Shown one piece after another: positions 9,187 through 18,558 of a stretch of 64,000 nt of DNA; the stretch's first letter is position 1, and each line of letters starts with the position of its first letter. Origin of the DNA: Alphaproteobacteria bacterium (lineage in GTDB: Bacteria; Pseudomonadota; Alphaproteobacteria; Rhodospirillales; Casp-alpha2); the NCBI GenBank assembly GCA_024279135.1, contig JAJRRU010000008.1, positions 118,971 through 182,970 on the forward strand, written 5' to 3'. Below the pieces are notes generated by a model. The model ran no database searches, was not told the origin of the DNA, and was given only the letters and a program-made list of their open reading frames with translations. A program made the position numbers and the translations under genes.

Positions 9187-11133
9187 ATGTCTGAGTATAT
9201 GCCTGACACCTTCACACTGTATTTCATCCAACAGTTCTTCTGGGGTCTGATGGTCCTGCTCAGCTTCATCGGCTGGGGTCGCATGGCCCACGCCTGCCTG
9301 TACTGGCCCAACGAGCAAACCATCACCCAACCCATAAAAGCGCATGTGGACTGGGGGCTAATGGCCGGTTGGGGAATGGCGATCAGCCTGATTATCGGCG
9401 GGGTTCTGAACAGTTTTGCGCTAGTGAGCCGTGACTTACTGATTTTATACGTTGTTATGGGGGCCATCGTCGGGGCGATTACGCTCTATGCCAACAGAAT
9501 AAAATTACCAGCTTTAAGCCCGTTTTACTGGGTGGTTTTCACTGCCCTCGGGGTTGCGCTGTTATTTATTTATGCCAGTTCCATCCAGCTCCGGCTGGAA
9601 AGTTGCGCCGATGATGACATCGCCTATATTCCTTTTATCAAAAGAATGCTGCAAACCGGCAGCCTGCTCGACCCGTTCAGTTTACGCCGGATTGCCGGAT
9701 TTGGCGGCCAGACTTTCCTGCAAGCCCTGATCGGTTCGGTTGGCAACGAAAACGCCGTAAACATGATGGATCGCGGGGTCGCCATTCTGATTTTCTTCGG
9801 CCTGGTGCTGGGCCATTTTCGGACACCGGAAAAGACCGCTGCCACACCCTATAACCTGTCACCTGTCAAAGGGCTGATCCTGATCCTGATGGTCGCCTTG
9901 TTACCCCTGCCTTTCCTCAACAGCGCCAGTCACGCCACCGGATTGGTCATCTTGCTAACGCTGTTTCGGACCATTGAGCGGACGGAGAACCCAGCCACCG
10001 ATAAGCCGCAAGCACCCAATTTCCAGATGCTCTGGATGATCGGTGCTATCATCGCGGCCGCGGGCAGCCTGCGGCCTCATTTTTTGATGTTTGCGGCCCT
10101 CGGGGTGGTTTTGTTCTGGTTTGTCTGCTGGTGGCAGAATAAGCGCCATACACTGAATTATGTGCGAACACTGCTACATGTGGGGGTTGCCTCTCTGGCC
10201 TTCCTGACACCCTGGATGATGACCCTTTATTATTCATCAAATACCATGCTTTACCCTTTGTTCAGAGGATACCACCGGGCAAGTTACGAGATCTATTCAG
10301 CCGGAAAGTCCCCGCTTGAACTGCTTCAGTTTATTGGCCATATCATGAGCGAACCACGCATGGTGATATTCTGGCTGCCGCTGGTCATGCTGGGTGTCTA
10401 CAAACATTCCAGGGCGGCTTTGGCTTTAAGCCTGGCGACCCTGATAACGGCTTTTACCGTAACGGCGGTTTTCAGTTTTTCCAACATCGACAATCTCCAC
10501 CGGTATATCGCCCCGATTGGCAATGCGGTGATTATCGGCACCGTCATTGTATTCATTCGGCGCAGTGAAACCAACCCGAACCTGGCACGGAAACTTATCC
10601 TGTCGCGGTTTACCGGAACCGCCATTCTGGCCCTGTCGGCGCTAATTCTGGCACCCGCCGTGGTGATTAAAAATTACCGGGTTATAGAGCATTACTGGGA
10701 CCGCCCCATGCTGGCCAGCTCGACCAGCGATATTTATACCGCCATGCAGGCATCCATCCCCCCCGGTGCAGGATTTATGACCATGGTATTCCATCCCTTT
10801 GCCTGGGATTACCAGCGCAATCATGTGGCCAATATCGACACCCCCGGTGCCGTCAGCCCCGATCCGGGAATGCCGTTTTTCGAAGGGCCGCAGGCCCTGA
10901 AAGAATATTTGCTGAAACTGGACCTGCCTTATCTGGCAATCGGGGATTTCGATGAACCGGGTATGTGTCTCTACCACCGCAGACTTTGGCAGTACCACCG
11001 CGATATCGGCTTTCCCATCTGGCAAAAGGCGGCAACCTTTTATCTTGATTTCATGGATAATGCCGACGCCCTGGCCCGCAACAACCCGGTGATCTTTCAG
11101 CAACAGGGGTATCGGGTCATTCAATTGCAATAA
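9187..11133 (+). CDS. Polytopic membrane protein, possible GT-C-type glycosyltransferase
   Basis: A 648-residue protein with a dozen or so hydrophobic segments in the first 510 residues, followed by a soluble extracytoplasmic C-terminal domain. After the fourth segment lies an acidic loop (LESCADDDIAY, around residues 137-146). This is reminiscent of the acidic catalytic motif in the first large loop of lipid-phosphosugar-dependent GT-C enzymes. The C-terminal part contains FHPFAWDYQRNHVANIDTPG. I cannot assign a family with certainty. Its position next to a GT9 enzyme suggests surface glycan assembly. The start is uncertain because a second ATG lies five codons downstream and neither has a strong ribosome binding site. 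Confidence 0.55.
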   Translation: MSEYMPDTFTLYFIQQFFWGLMVLLSFIGWGRMAHACLYWPNEQTITQPIKAHVDWGLMAGWGMAISLIIGGVLNSFALVSRDLLILYVVMGAIVGAITLYANRIKLPALSPFYWVVFTALGVALLFIYASSIQLRLESCADDDIAYIPFIKRMLQTGSLLDPFSLRRIAGFGGQTFLQALIGSVGNENAVNMMDRGVAILIFFGLVLGHFRTPEKTAATPYNLSPVKGLILILMVALLPLPFLNSASHATGLVILLTLFRTIERTENPATDKPQAPNFQMLWMIGAIIAAAGSLRPHFLMFAALGVVLFWFVCWWQNKRHTLNYVRTLLHVGVASLAFLTPWMMTLYYSSNTMLYPLFRGYHRASYEIYSAGKSPLELLQFIGHIMSEPRMVIFWLPLVMLGVYKHSRAALALSLATLITAFTVTAVFSFSNIDNLHRYIAPIGNAVIIGTVIVFIRRSETNPNLARKLILSRFTGTAILALSALILAPAVVIKNYRVIEHYWDRPMLASSTSDIYTAMQASIPPGAGFMTMVFHPFAWDYQRNHVANIDTPGAVSPDPGMPFFEGPQALKEYLLKLDLPYLAIGDFDEPGMCLYHRRLWQYHRDIGFPIWQKAATFYLDFMDNADALARNNPVIFQQQGYRVIQLQ

Positions 11134-11135
11134 CA

Positions 11136-11152
11136 TTAGGGTCAGGCCCTAG
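11136..11152. repeat. REP-like palindrome (copy 1)
   Basis: TTAGGGTCAGGCCCTAG lies two bases after the stop codon of the upstream gene. The core TAGGGTCAGGCCCTA is a near-perfect palindrome. The same core occurs near 37234, 39018 and 60342, and a RAYT-type transposase gene lies at 38311. This copy could also act as a weak hairpin at the mRNA 3' end. Confidence 0.7.
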
Positions 11153-11193
11153 ACATATCATGACTCGATCAGCGGAATATCATAGGATGCCAC

Positions 11194-12168
11194 ATGGATG
11201 AAATCACAACCATCGTCACCCGGCCATTCATTGAATTCATGTACCCCGATACCAGGCTGTACTGGCTGTTCATGTTGATATCCCTGTTGATTGCCATCGG
11301 GGTTATTATGATCACCGCCCGCTCTGCCGGTCTGAGCCCACAGGTCGCCTTAAAACAACAACTGAGCGCCAAAATATGGTGGAATGCCTCAGCCAGGGCG
11401 GACTATAAATATTATCTGCTCAACGGCATCCTGTACGGGCTGGCCTTCGCGCCTTTCGTTCTGGCCAGCGCCGAGGTCGGTATCTGGGTGGAAAACCTCG
11501 CCGCCGATATATTCGGCCCCCAAGACGAACCGATGTTTAGCGCCCTGGCATTCCGCATCGCCTATACTATCTGTTTTTTTATCGCCTTTGACTTCGGCCA
11601 GTTTCTCAGCCACTGGGTACAGCACCAGTCAAATTTTCTCTGGCAATTCCATAAAGTCCATCATTCCGCCGAATGCCTGAACCCGCTGACGGCGTTTCGC
11701 GGTCACCCGGTTGACCTGTTGCTGGTGGGCTCTGGCGGAAACCTGTTTGGTGGCATCATGACCGGAATATTTTTTTATATTAGTGCCGGTCAGGTCACCA
11801 TCTATACCTTTCTGGGCACCCAGTTACTGGTCGCGGTGTTCAACATGATCGGAAATTTACGCCACACCCATGTATGGCTGGACTACGGGCGGTTGGGTTA
11901 TATTTTTATCAGCCCGGCCCAACACCAGATACATCATAGCGCCCTGCCCCGGCACTTTAACAAAAACTGTGGTTTCGCCCTGGCCATCTGGGATTGGATT
12001 TTTGGCACCTTGTATGTGCCCAAAAACCGCGAAACATTCCCCATGGGTCTGACCACAGAACCAGACCCAACCTGGCACACCATGACCCAGTTTTACTGGC
12101 GACCGATAAATCTGGCCTATAATTTAGTCAAAGACGGCGTGACTAAATATCGCAACAAACAGCCATAA
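11194..12168 (+). CDS. Sterol desaturase / fatty acid hydroxylase family membrane protein
   Basis: A 324-residue integral membrane di-iron oxygenase of the fatty acid hydroxylase superfamily. The histidine boxes are visible in order: HWVQH, then HKVHHS, then a His in FRGHPVD, then LRHTHVW, and finally HQIHHS. These ligate the di-iron centre. Several hydrophobic helices surround them. Substrates in bacteria vary (carotenoids, hopanoid or lipid acyl chains) and cannot be deduced here. The gene is co-directional with the preceding membrane protein and separated from it by a REP-like palindrome. Confidence 0.88.
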   Translation: MDEITTIVTRPFIEFMYPDTRLYWLFMLISLLIAIGVIMITARSAGLSPQVALKQQLSAKIWWNASARADYKYYLLNGILYGLAFAPFVLASAEVGIWVENLAADIFGPQDEPMFSALAFRIAYTICFFIAFDFGQFLSHWVQHQSNFLWQFHKVHHSAECLNPLTAFRGHPVDLLLVGSGGNLFGGIMTGIFFYISAGQVTIYTFLGTQLLVAVFNMIGNLRHTHVWLDYGRLGYIFISPAQHQIHHSALPRHFNKNCGFALAIWDWIFGTLYVPKNRETFPMGLTTEPDPTWHTMTQFYWRPINLAYNLVKDGVTKYRNKQP

Positions 12169-12227
12169 TGATTGACAGGTGAACAGCCTTTCGATTTTAT
12201 TTACAGTGGTACAGTAAATTTTTCTGG

Positions 12228-13202
12228 ATGAATAAGATGAGAGCAAGCCGTTTACCATCTCTGGTCGCTTTAAAAGCATTTGAATCAGTTGGTCGACACC
12301 TGAGCTTTCAGCGTGCCGCAGATGAATTATGCCTGACACCATCGGCCGTCAGTCATCAGGTCCGCACCCTGGAAAATCAGCTAGGTACACGATTTTTTGT
12401 GCGTCGCCATCACGAGTTGGAACTGACCCAGACCGGCACGTCCTACATGGCCAGGGTGCAGGCCATTATTGCCGATTTAATCGATGCCACATCCGATGTG
12501 GTAGCCAGCACCGGGAAATCCCCCCTGACCATTCAGCTCTGCCCCAGCCTTGCGGCCCTGTGGTTAATGCCGCGGCTGAGATCCTTCAGGGAAGAAAACC
12601 CCGAGCTGGAAATCAATATTGTCACCCCATATGAAGACCCACACTTTTTGCTGCCGGAAGTAGATGTGGGTATCCTGTACGGTGCAGGAGGCTGGACAGG
12701 TGTTCGAACCGAATTTCTCATGGGGGAAGAAATCTTCCCGGTTTGCAGCCCGCAATACCTGAAAAATTCAGCCCCGCTCAAAGACCCTTCCGACCTGATT
12801 AATCACACAATTGTACGCTGCTCGCTGGCGTCTAGCCCTGAATGGCCGAAATGGCTGGAAATCACTGGCTGTCAGAGTTTAGTGCCACGCCAATCCATTC
12901 TGGTTCACAATCGGGTACAATCTCTGCAGGCCGCCATCGCCGGTATTGGCGTGTCCATGGCGCGTCGCCCCAGTGTTAATGATGCCCTCGATAATGGTAC
13001 AGTGGTAGCACCCTTCGGTTTTCAACTGGAAGGAATGGGGGCCTATTTTCTGGTCTATCCGGAACAGGTTGGACGACTCCCGCGAATATCCGTTTTCCGA
13101 ACATGGGTTATGGCTCAGTCAGCCTTGAGCGAGGGGGTATCCAATACCACCCCTCCCGGCACGGCATACCCGTCAACAAATCCTGGTGAGTTTTTACAAT
13201 GA
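12228..13202 (+). CDS. LysR-family transcriptional regulator, GcvA-like
   Basis: A 324-residue LysR-type regulator. The N-terminal helix-turn-helix reads LVALKAFESVGRHLSFQRAA then DELCLTPSAVSHQVRTLE, which is the GcvA-subgroup pattern. The effector-binding domain follows (TIQLCPSLAALWLMPRLRSF, EINIVTPYEDPHFL). GcvA-type regulators control very diverse neighbouring genes, so the target is not predictable. The stop codon TGA (13200-13202) overlaps the ATG of a Flp pilin gene (ATGA), so the two may be co-translated. This is an unusual pairing. Confidence 0.88.
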   Translation: MNKMRASRLPSLVALKAFESVGRHLSFQRAADELCLTPSAVSHQVRTLENQLGTRFFVRRHHELELTQTGTSYMARVQAIIADLIDATSDVVASTGKSPLTIQLCPSLAALWLMPRLRSFREENPELEINIVTPYEDPHFLLPEVDVGILYGAGGWTGVRTEFLMGEEIFPVCSPQYLKNSAPLKDPSDLINHTIVRCSLASSPEWPKWLEITGCQSLVPRQSILVHNRVQSLQAAIAGIGVSMARRPSVNDALDNGTVVAPFGFQLEGMGAYFLVYPEQVGRLPRISVFRTWVMAQSALSEGVSNTTPPGTAYPSTNPGEFLQ

Positions 13203-13378
13203 TCATCAACCTGGATAACATCATTGTCCGTCTCTCGAATAACCTGAAAGGTGCCACTGCCATTGAATATGGCTTGATCGCGGCCCTGGTATGCCTTGCC
13301 ATTATTGCCGGGCTAACCCTGACTGGCGGCGATATTGGCCTACAGGTAAATCAGATAGCAAATGCAATCGATCAATAA
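13199..13378 (+). CDS. flp: Flp/Fap-type pilin subunit
   Basis: A 59-residue protein, short enough to be missed by simple ORF cut-offs. The centre reads GATAIEYGLIAALVCLAII, the defining Flp pilin motif. The G-A-T-A-I-E-Y segment includes the prepilin peptidase region with the conserved Glu-Tyr pair, followed by the hydrophobic assembly helix. After TadV-type processing it would polymerise into the Tad pilus filament. The ATG overlaps the LysR stop (ATGA), and GGTGAG lies about 9 bases upstream as a ribosome binding site. The remaining Tad motor genes are not in the window; cpaB is at the left edge. Confidence 0.9.
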   Translation: MIINLDNIIVRLSNNLKGATAIEYGLIAALVCLAIIAGLTLTGGDIGLQVNQIANAIDQ

Positions 13379-13488
13379 CGCCGAACACTTTTAACCATGC
13401 CTTAAATTTTTTCTACTAAGCTAGTACGTGTAAAATACAACGCTCCATAACCAGCCTATGATTTTGAATACTAGGAGAATCTAAAGCA

Positions 13489-14373
13489 GTGGAAGAACAA
13501 ACCATCTTGATTGTCGACGACGACAAGATTCTTCAGAAATTAATGTCAAAAATACTATCGACGTTAGGCACCATAACGGTTGCAAAATCCGGTGAAGAGG
13601 CCTTGCAAAAGGCAAAATCCATTGAACCTGATTTGATTATCCTGGATATCATGATGCCCGGCATGGATGGGTATGAAGTCTGTAGACACCTCAAGGAAAA
13701 TGATAACACTGCCTCAATTCCGGTTATTTTCCTGACCGCCAAGGACAGCAACGCAGCCGAAGAACAAGGCTTGAAGGTTGGTGCGACAGATTATATCCGT
13801 AAACCAATTTCTCCCCATATCCTGCTGACCCGGGCGGCTAATATTCTAAAATTACAGGCTGCCATCAACAGTTTGAAATTACAGGCCCTGACCGATCCTT
13901 TAACCGGGGCCTACAATCGCCGGCATTTATTTAATACCGGCGACAACGAACTTCTCAGAAGCAAGCGCTACAGTCATTCGCTGTGTGTGCTGATGCTCGA
14001 CATCGACCACTTCAAGGCGGTGAACGACAAATACGGGCATAATACCGGCGATGAAGCCCTGGTTAAAACAGTTCATGCTATCGAAAAGGCTCTGCGCAGC
14101 GAAGATACCCTGGGACGAATTGGTGGCGAGGAATTTGCCGTTATCCTGCCCGAAACAGACCTGAAAAACGCCTCTATACTGGCCGAAAGGCTCAGGGAAG
14201 CGGTCGGCAACATTACCATCAATACACCGAAAGAATTGTTGCGCATTACAGTCAGTATCGGGGTCTATCAGGTCAATGTGGAACAAGACGACATCGCGGC
14301 AGCACTGAAACTGGCTGATGAGTTAATGTACAAAGCCAAACAAAATGGCCGCAATCGCGTAATGTGCGGTTAA
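13489..14373 (+). CDS. PleD-like response regulator with GGDEF diguanylate cyclase domain
   Basis: A 294-residue two-domain protein with a GTG start preceded by TAGGAGAAT. The receiver domain (1-125) has the acidic pocket DDD (10-12), phosphoacceptor D53 ([10 protein letters not shown]) and the conserved Lys in YIRKPIS. The GGDEF domain (about 130-294) carries GGEEF at 212-216. An allosteric product-inhibition site RxxD (RSED, 203-206) sits exactly five residues upstream. Both imply an active, feedback-inhibited diguanylate cyclase making cyclic-di-GMP. PleD has two receiver domains and this has one. It probably feeds PilZ effectors such as the one at 611. Confidence 0.93.
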   Translation: MEEQTILIVDDDKILQKLMSKILSTLGTITVAKSGEEALQKAKSIEPDLIILDIMMPGMDGYEVCRHLKENDNTASIPVIFLTAKDSNAAEEQGLKVGATDYIRKPISPHILLTRAANILKLQAAINSLKLQALTDPLTGAYNRRHLFNTGDNELLRSKRYSHSLCVLMLDIDHFKAVNDKYGHNTGDEALVKTVHAIEKALRSEDTLGRIGGEEFAVILPETDLKNASILAERLREAVGNITINTPKELLRITVSIGVYQVNVEQDDIAAALKLADELMYKAKQNGRNRVMCG

Positions 14374-14446
14374 ACAGACAATCCTGCCAGATCAGCATAT
14401 AGCCCTTGCATGTGCCCCTCACAGGGCCTTATTATCTCGCCTTGAC

Positions 14447-15421
14447 ATGACAGAGAACTCATACGATATCCCGTCTTATTTACACCGAGATCTGCTTGGT
14501 ATTGAAGGGCTCACCCCGCCCGAGATCAGCTATCTTCTTGACCGTTCGGAATCCTTTATCGAGCATAATCGCCAGGCCGATAAAAAACTTGATATCCTGC
14601 ACGGTCGCACGGTCATCAATCTGTTTTTCGAAAATTCTACCCGCACCAGCACGTCTTTCGAATTAGCCGCCCTGCGGCTTGGTGCCGATGTTATCAATAT
14701 GGCCGTGGCACAAAGCTCGGTGCGCAAAGGCGAAACCCTGATCGATACGGCCATGACCCTGAACGCCATGCACCCCGATATTCTGGTGGTCCGCCATTCG
14801 GAATCGGGTGCTGTAAAGCTGCTCGCCGAGAAGGTCAAATGCGCGGTCATTTCAGGCGGTGACGGCAGCCACGAACACCCCACGCAGGCCCTGCTCGATG
14901 CCCTGACCATCCGACGCAGACGCGGTGATCTTTCGGCCCTGACGGTGGCCATTTGCGGTGATGTGCTGCATTCACGTGTGGCACGTTCGAACATCCACCT
15001 GCTCAATACCATGGGGGCCAGGGTGCGGCTGATCGCGCCGCGAACCCTGTTGCCCAGTAAAATTGAGGCCATGGGGGTCGAGGTCTTTCACGATATGGTT
15101 GAAGGCCTCAAAGATTGTGACATCGTGATGATGTTACGCCTGCAAAAAGAGCGCATGGCGGCCAATTTTTTCCCCTCGGCCCGCGAATATTTTCACTTTT
15201 TCGGGTTAACCTACGAAAAACTGGCAATGACCAAGCCCGACGCGCTGATCATGCACCCCGGCCCCATGAACCGGGGCGTCGAAATCGACACAGAGGTTGC
15301 CGACGATTATGGCCGCAGTGTGATCCGCGAACAGGTAGAAATGGGCGTTGCGGTACGCATGGCCTGTCTGGAAACCCTGGGCCTTCGCAACAAGGATGAA
15401 GCGCAGGAACGAGCCCCATGA
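14447..15421 (+). CDS. pyrB: Aspartate carbamoyltransferase catalytic subunit
   Basis: A 324-residue enzyme that condenses carbamoyl phosphate with aspartate in de novo pyrimidine synthesis. The carbamoyl-phosphate-binding signature [13 protein letters not shown] is present, as are [11 protein letters not shown] and the C-terminal aspartate-binding segment [11 protein letters not shown]. Length matches the family. The stop overlaps the start of the next gene (ATGA, 15418-15421). That gene encodes a dihydroorotase-like protein, giving the pyrB-pyrC' arrangement known in pseudomonads and many alphaproteobacteria. Confidence 0.97.
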   Translation: MTENSYDIPSYLHRDLLGIEGLTPPEISYLLDRSESFIEHNRQADKKLDILHGRTVINLFFENSTRTSTSFELAALRLGADVINMAVAQSSVRKGETLIDTAMTLNAMHPDILVVRHSESGAVKLLAEKVKCAVISGGDGSHEHPTQALLDALTIRRRRGDLSALTVAICGDVLHSRVARSNIHLLNTMGARVRLIAPRTLLPSKIEAMGVEVFHDMVEGLKDCDIVMMLRLQKERMAANFFPSAREYFHFFGLTYEKLAMTKPDALIMHPGPMNRGVEIDTEVADDYGRSVIREQVEMGVAVRMACLETLGLRNKDEAQERAP

Positions 15422-16755
15422 GAACGGATTTCACACCGCCGGGCAAGGTCACCTACATCAATGCCCGCCTGCTCGACCCGGCCAGTGGACTGGACAGTCG
15501 CGGCGCATTGCTCACCGATGGGCGCAAGATCGTCGATTTTGGCAGCAAACTCATGCGCGGTTCTGACGGGTGGGACGTGCCAAGTGGTATTGAGATTGTC
15601 GATTGTGCGGGGCTGTGCCTGTCGCCCGGTTTTGTCGATATGCGAGTGCAGACCGGCGAACCGGGGTTTGAGCACCGCGGCACTCTGGAAACTGCGGGCC
15701 GGGCCGCCACTAATGGCGGCATCACGACCATGGTCTGCCTGCCCAATACCAACCCGGTCATCGATGATATGAGCGTGGTCGAATTCGTCGCCCGGCGGGC
15801 TCGCAAAGCAGGCCTGACCAAAGTCTACCCCTATGGGGCTATCACCAAGGGCACACAGGGCGAGGAACTGGCCGAGATGGGCCTGTTGAGTGAGGCCGGG
15901 GCGGTGGCTTTCACCGATGGCTATAAAACCATCGCCAGCGCCAAGGTCATGTCACAGGCACTGGCCTATGCCTCCACATTTGATTTGTTGCTGGTCAATC
16001 ACCCGGAAGAACCCGTGCTGGCCGCAGGCGGAACCATGAACACAGGTGAGACCTCGACCAGACTGGGCCTGCGCGGCATTCCGGTGATGGCCGAGGTTAT
16101 CATGGTCGAACGCGATATCCGGCTGGCAGAAATGCGCGAAACCAGGTTACATCTGGCCCATATCTCTACCGGCGAGGCGTGTCGGGTTATCAAACAGGCC
16201 AAGGCGCGTGGTGTGCGGGTAACCTGTGATACCGCACCACCCTATTTTGCCCTCAACGAGACAGCCATTGGTGACTACCGGACCTTCGCAAAGCTCTCGC
16301 CGCCTTTACGCAGCGAGGCCGACCGTCTGGCAATCATCGAGGCCATCAAGGATGGCACCATCGATGCCATTGCATCGGATCACATGCCGCAGGATGCGGA
16401 ATCAAAACGTGTTCCCTTTGCCCAGGCGGCTGACGGCGGGGTCGGTCTGGATACCCTGTTTGCCCTGACACTGGAGCTGTATCACAACGAAAATCTGGAT
16501 ATGCTGGGTGCCATCCACATGATTACCGATAAACCCGCCCGCCTGTTAAACCTGCCCGCAGGCAGGCTGGAAGTAGGACGGGCCGCCGATCTGGTTTTAT
16601 TCGACCCGGACCGGGGCTGGAAAATCGATAGCGGTAAACTGGTCTCCAAATCCCAGAACACCCCCTTCGATGGCCGTCCGGTTCAAGGCAGTGTGTGCCG
16701 CACCGTGATCGATGGCCGCACGGTTTATGAACTGTCCGGGCCATCCCGGTCATGA
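15418..16755 (+). CDS. pyrC: Dihydroorotase-like protein lacking the HxH metal ligands (PyrC'-type)
   Basis: A 445-residue member of the class I dihydroorotase family. In active enzymes the strand-one motif is DxHxH; here it reads [12 protein letters not shown]. Arg76 and Gln78 replace both metal-binding histidines. AHIST and SDHMP are retained. Loss of the HxH pair is the hallmark of the inactive PyrC' (PyrX) subunit. In Pseudomonas PyrC' is needed structurally for a dodecameric aspartate carbamoyltransferase. The ATGA overlap with pyrB supports stoichiometric co-production. A true dihydroorotase must then be encoded elsewhere. Inactivity is inferred from the missing ligands. Confidence 0.93.
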   Translation: MRTDFTPPGKVTYINARLLDPASGLDSRGALLTDGRKIVDFGSKLMRGSDGWDVPSGIEIVDCAGLCLSPGFVDMRVQTGEPGFEHRGTLETAGRAATNGGITTMVCLPNTNPVIDDMSVVEFVARRARKAGLTKVYPYGAITKGTQGEELAEMGLLSEAGAVAFTDGYKTIASAKVMSQALAYASTFDLLLVNHPEEPVLAAGGTMNTGETSTRLGLRGIPVMAEVIMVERDIRLAEMRETRLHLAHISTGEACRVIKQAKARGVRVTCDTAPPYFALNETAIGDYRTFAKLSPPLRSEADRLAIIEAIKDGTIDAIASDHMPQDAESKRVPFAQAADGGVGLDTLFALTLELYHNENLDMLGAIHMITDKPARLLNLPAGRLEVGRAADLVLFDPDRGWKIDSGKLVSKSQNTPFDGRPVQGSVCRTVIDGRTVYELSGPSRS

Positions 16756-17387
16756 ATGATCCAACCCTGATGATGGTACTGGCGGCTGTGGGAGGATATC
16801 TGCTCGGCTCAATTCCATTTGGTCTGGTGTTGACCCGTATGGCCGGGCTGGGTGATATCCGCAAAATCGGTTCCGGCAACATCGGTGCGACCAATGTCTT
16901 GCGTACCGGCAACAAGTTCCTGGCCCTGTTGACCCTGCTGCTAGACGGTGGCAAGGGGGGCATAGCCGCCGCCCTGGGCTTGATGATATCGGGGTCTTTC
17001 ATCGTCGCCCTGATCGCCGGTTGTCTGGCGGTTGTCGGTCATAACTTCCCGGTCTGGCTCAAATTCAAGGGCGGCAAAGGTGTGGCGACCACCATCGGCA
17101 TGATCTTCACGGTGGCCTGGCCGGTCGGACTGGCGATCTGTCTGAGCTGGCTGGTTGTCGCGGCGGTCGCGCGCTATTCGTCGCTGGCGGGCATGGTTGC
17201 GCTGGCTTTAGCACCGGTATTTTCCTGGTTTCTGATCGCCGCCCCCGATAAGGTCAGCCTGACCATTGCCACCGGTATGCTGGGGTTATTCTCGCTCATT
17301 CGCCACCATGAAAATATCTCGCGTCTGATCAAAGGCGAAGAATCAAAAATTGGTGGCAATAAAAATACCCCCGCCCCACCGCCATGA
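16752..17387 (+). CDS. plsY: Acyl-phosphate:glycerol-3-phosphate acyltransferase
   Basis: A 211-residue inner-membrane enzyme that acylates glycerol-3-phosphate from acyl-phosphate, the first step of phospholipid synthesis in the PlsX/PlsY route. The PlsY motifs are visible: LLGSIPFGLVLTRM, GSGNIGATNVLR, and KFKGGKGVATTIG. About five hydrophobic helices are present. It overlaps both neighbours by 4 bp (ATGA), so it is part of the pyr-plsY-dprA transcription unit. Confidence 0.96.
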   Translation: MNDPTLMMVLAAVGGYLLGSIPFGLVLTRMAGLGDIRKIGSGNIGATNVLRTGNKFLALLTLLLDGGKGGIAAALGLMISGSFIVALIAGCLAVVGHNFPVWLKFKGGKGVATTIGMIFTVAWPVGLAICLSWLVVAAVARYSSLAGMVALALAPVFSWFLIAAPDKVSLTIATGMLGLFSLIRHHENISRLIKGEESKIGGNKNTPAPPP

Positions 17388-18529
17388 GCGAGGCTCTAGT
17401 ACAACAGCTTTCCGAACCTGAACGGGAAGACTGGGTTCGCCTGATCCGGTCTGAAAATGTTGGGCCGATAACTTTTTTTCGTCTGATTGAAAGCTATGGC
17501 AATCCAACCGATGCATTAGCGGCCCTGCCCGATCTGGCCCGCAAAGGGGGGCGACGGAATTATAAAATAGCCCACAGGACGACGGCACAGCGTGAAATCG
17601 AAAACACCCGGCGGGCCGGGGCGGCATTGGTCGCCTGGTGCGAGCCGGACTACCCGCCCCTGTTACGCATGACCGAAGGCGCACCGCCGGTCATCTCTGT
17701 GATGGGCAACCCGGAACTGCTGCAAAATACCTGTGTTGCTATTGTGGGCGCCAGAAACGCCTCTGTGAACGGTCTCAATCTGGCCCGCAAGCTGGCCTCG
17801 GATCTGGGCCGGGGCGGCTTCGGGTGCAGTGATGTTACGGTGGCCTCCGGACTGGCCCGTGGCATCGATGCGGCGGCCCACCATGGTGCCATTGATACCG
17901 GTACGGTGGCCGTGCTGGCCGGTGGTATCGACAAGATCTATCCGGCGGAAAACGAACGGCTGTATTACGAAATTGCCGAACGCGGTGTCATTCTGGCCGA
18001 AATGCCCGTGGGTACACAACCCACCGGAAAGTTATTCCCGGTTCGCAACCGGATCATATCGGGCGTATCGCAAGGCGTGGTCATTGTAGAGGCATCGCCG
18101 CGCTCGGGCTCGCTGATTACCGCCCGTCTGGCCCTTGAACAGGGTCGTGAAGTATTCGCCATGCCGGGATTCCCCGGCGACCCCCGGGCACGCGGAACCA
18201 ACGGATTAATTCGTGACGGTGCAATTTTAACAGAAAATGCCCAGGACGTTTTACGGGTTCTGGGAGAGCCGAAAATTCTCTCTTCCGGAGGGCAAATTAC
18301 GTTTAATTTCAATAGACTTAGTGATACTTCCAAAGATGATGATATGATCGATGACAACCGTGCTTCATTGATAAAATTATTAAATACTGCGCCAGTAGCG
18401 GTTGACGAACTGGTCCGCAACTGCCAATTCTCCATTGCAAGCGTCATGGCGGTACTGCTCGAACTGGAGTTGGCCGGACGACTTGAGCGACATCCCGGCA
18501 ACCGGGTTTCGCTGATTAGCGAACAATAA
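17384..18529 (+). CDS. dprA: DNA-processing protein DprA
   Basis: A 381-residue protein that loads RecA on incoming single-stranded DNA during natural transformation. An N-terminal helix-hairpin/SAM-like segment (1-90) is followed by the Rossmann core. Core motifs are VAIVGARNASVNG, TVASGLARGIDAAAH, AVLAGGIDKIYPAEN and EASPRSGSLITARLAL. A C-terminal winged-helix segment (about 320-381, VDELVRNCQFSIASVMAVL) is present as in longer family members. The ATGA overlap with plsY is conserved-looking operon architecture. Confidence 0.96.
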   Translation: MSEALVQQLSEPEREDWVRLIRSENVGPITFFRLIESYGNPTDALAALPDLARKGGRRNYKIAHRTTAQREIENTRRAGAALVAWCEPDYPPLLRMTEGAPPVISVMGNPELLQNTCVAIVGARNASVNGLNLARKLASDLGRGGFGCSDVTVASGLARGIDAAAHHGAIDTGTVAVLAGGIDKIYPAENERLYYEIAERGVILAEMPVGTQPTGKLFPVRNRIISGVSQGVVIVEASPRSGSLITARLALEQGREVFAMPGFPGDPRARGTNGLIRDGAILTENAQDVLRVLGEPKILSSGGQITFNFNRLSDTSKDDDMIDDNRASLIKLLNTAPVAVDELVRNCQFSIASVMAVLLELELAGRLERHPGNRVSLISEQ

Positions 18530-18558
18530 CAGATATGAAAAGCAGCGAATAAACAGCA

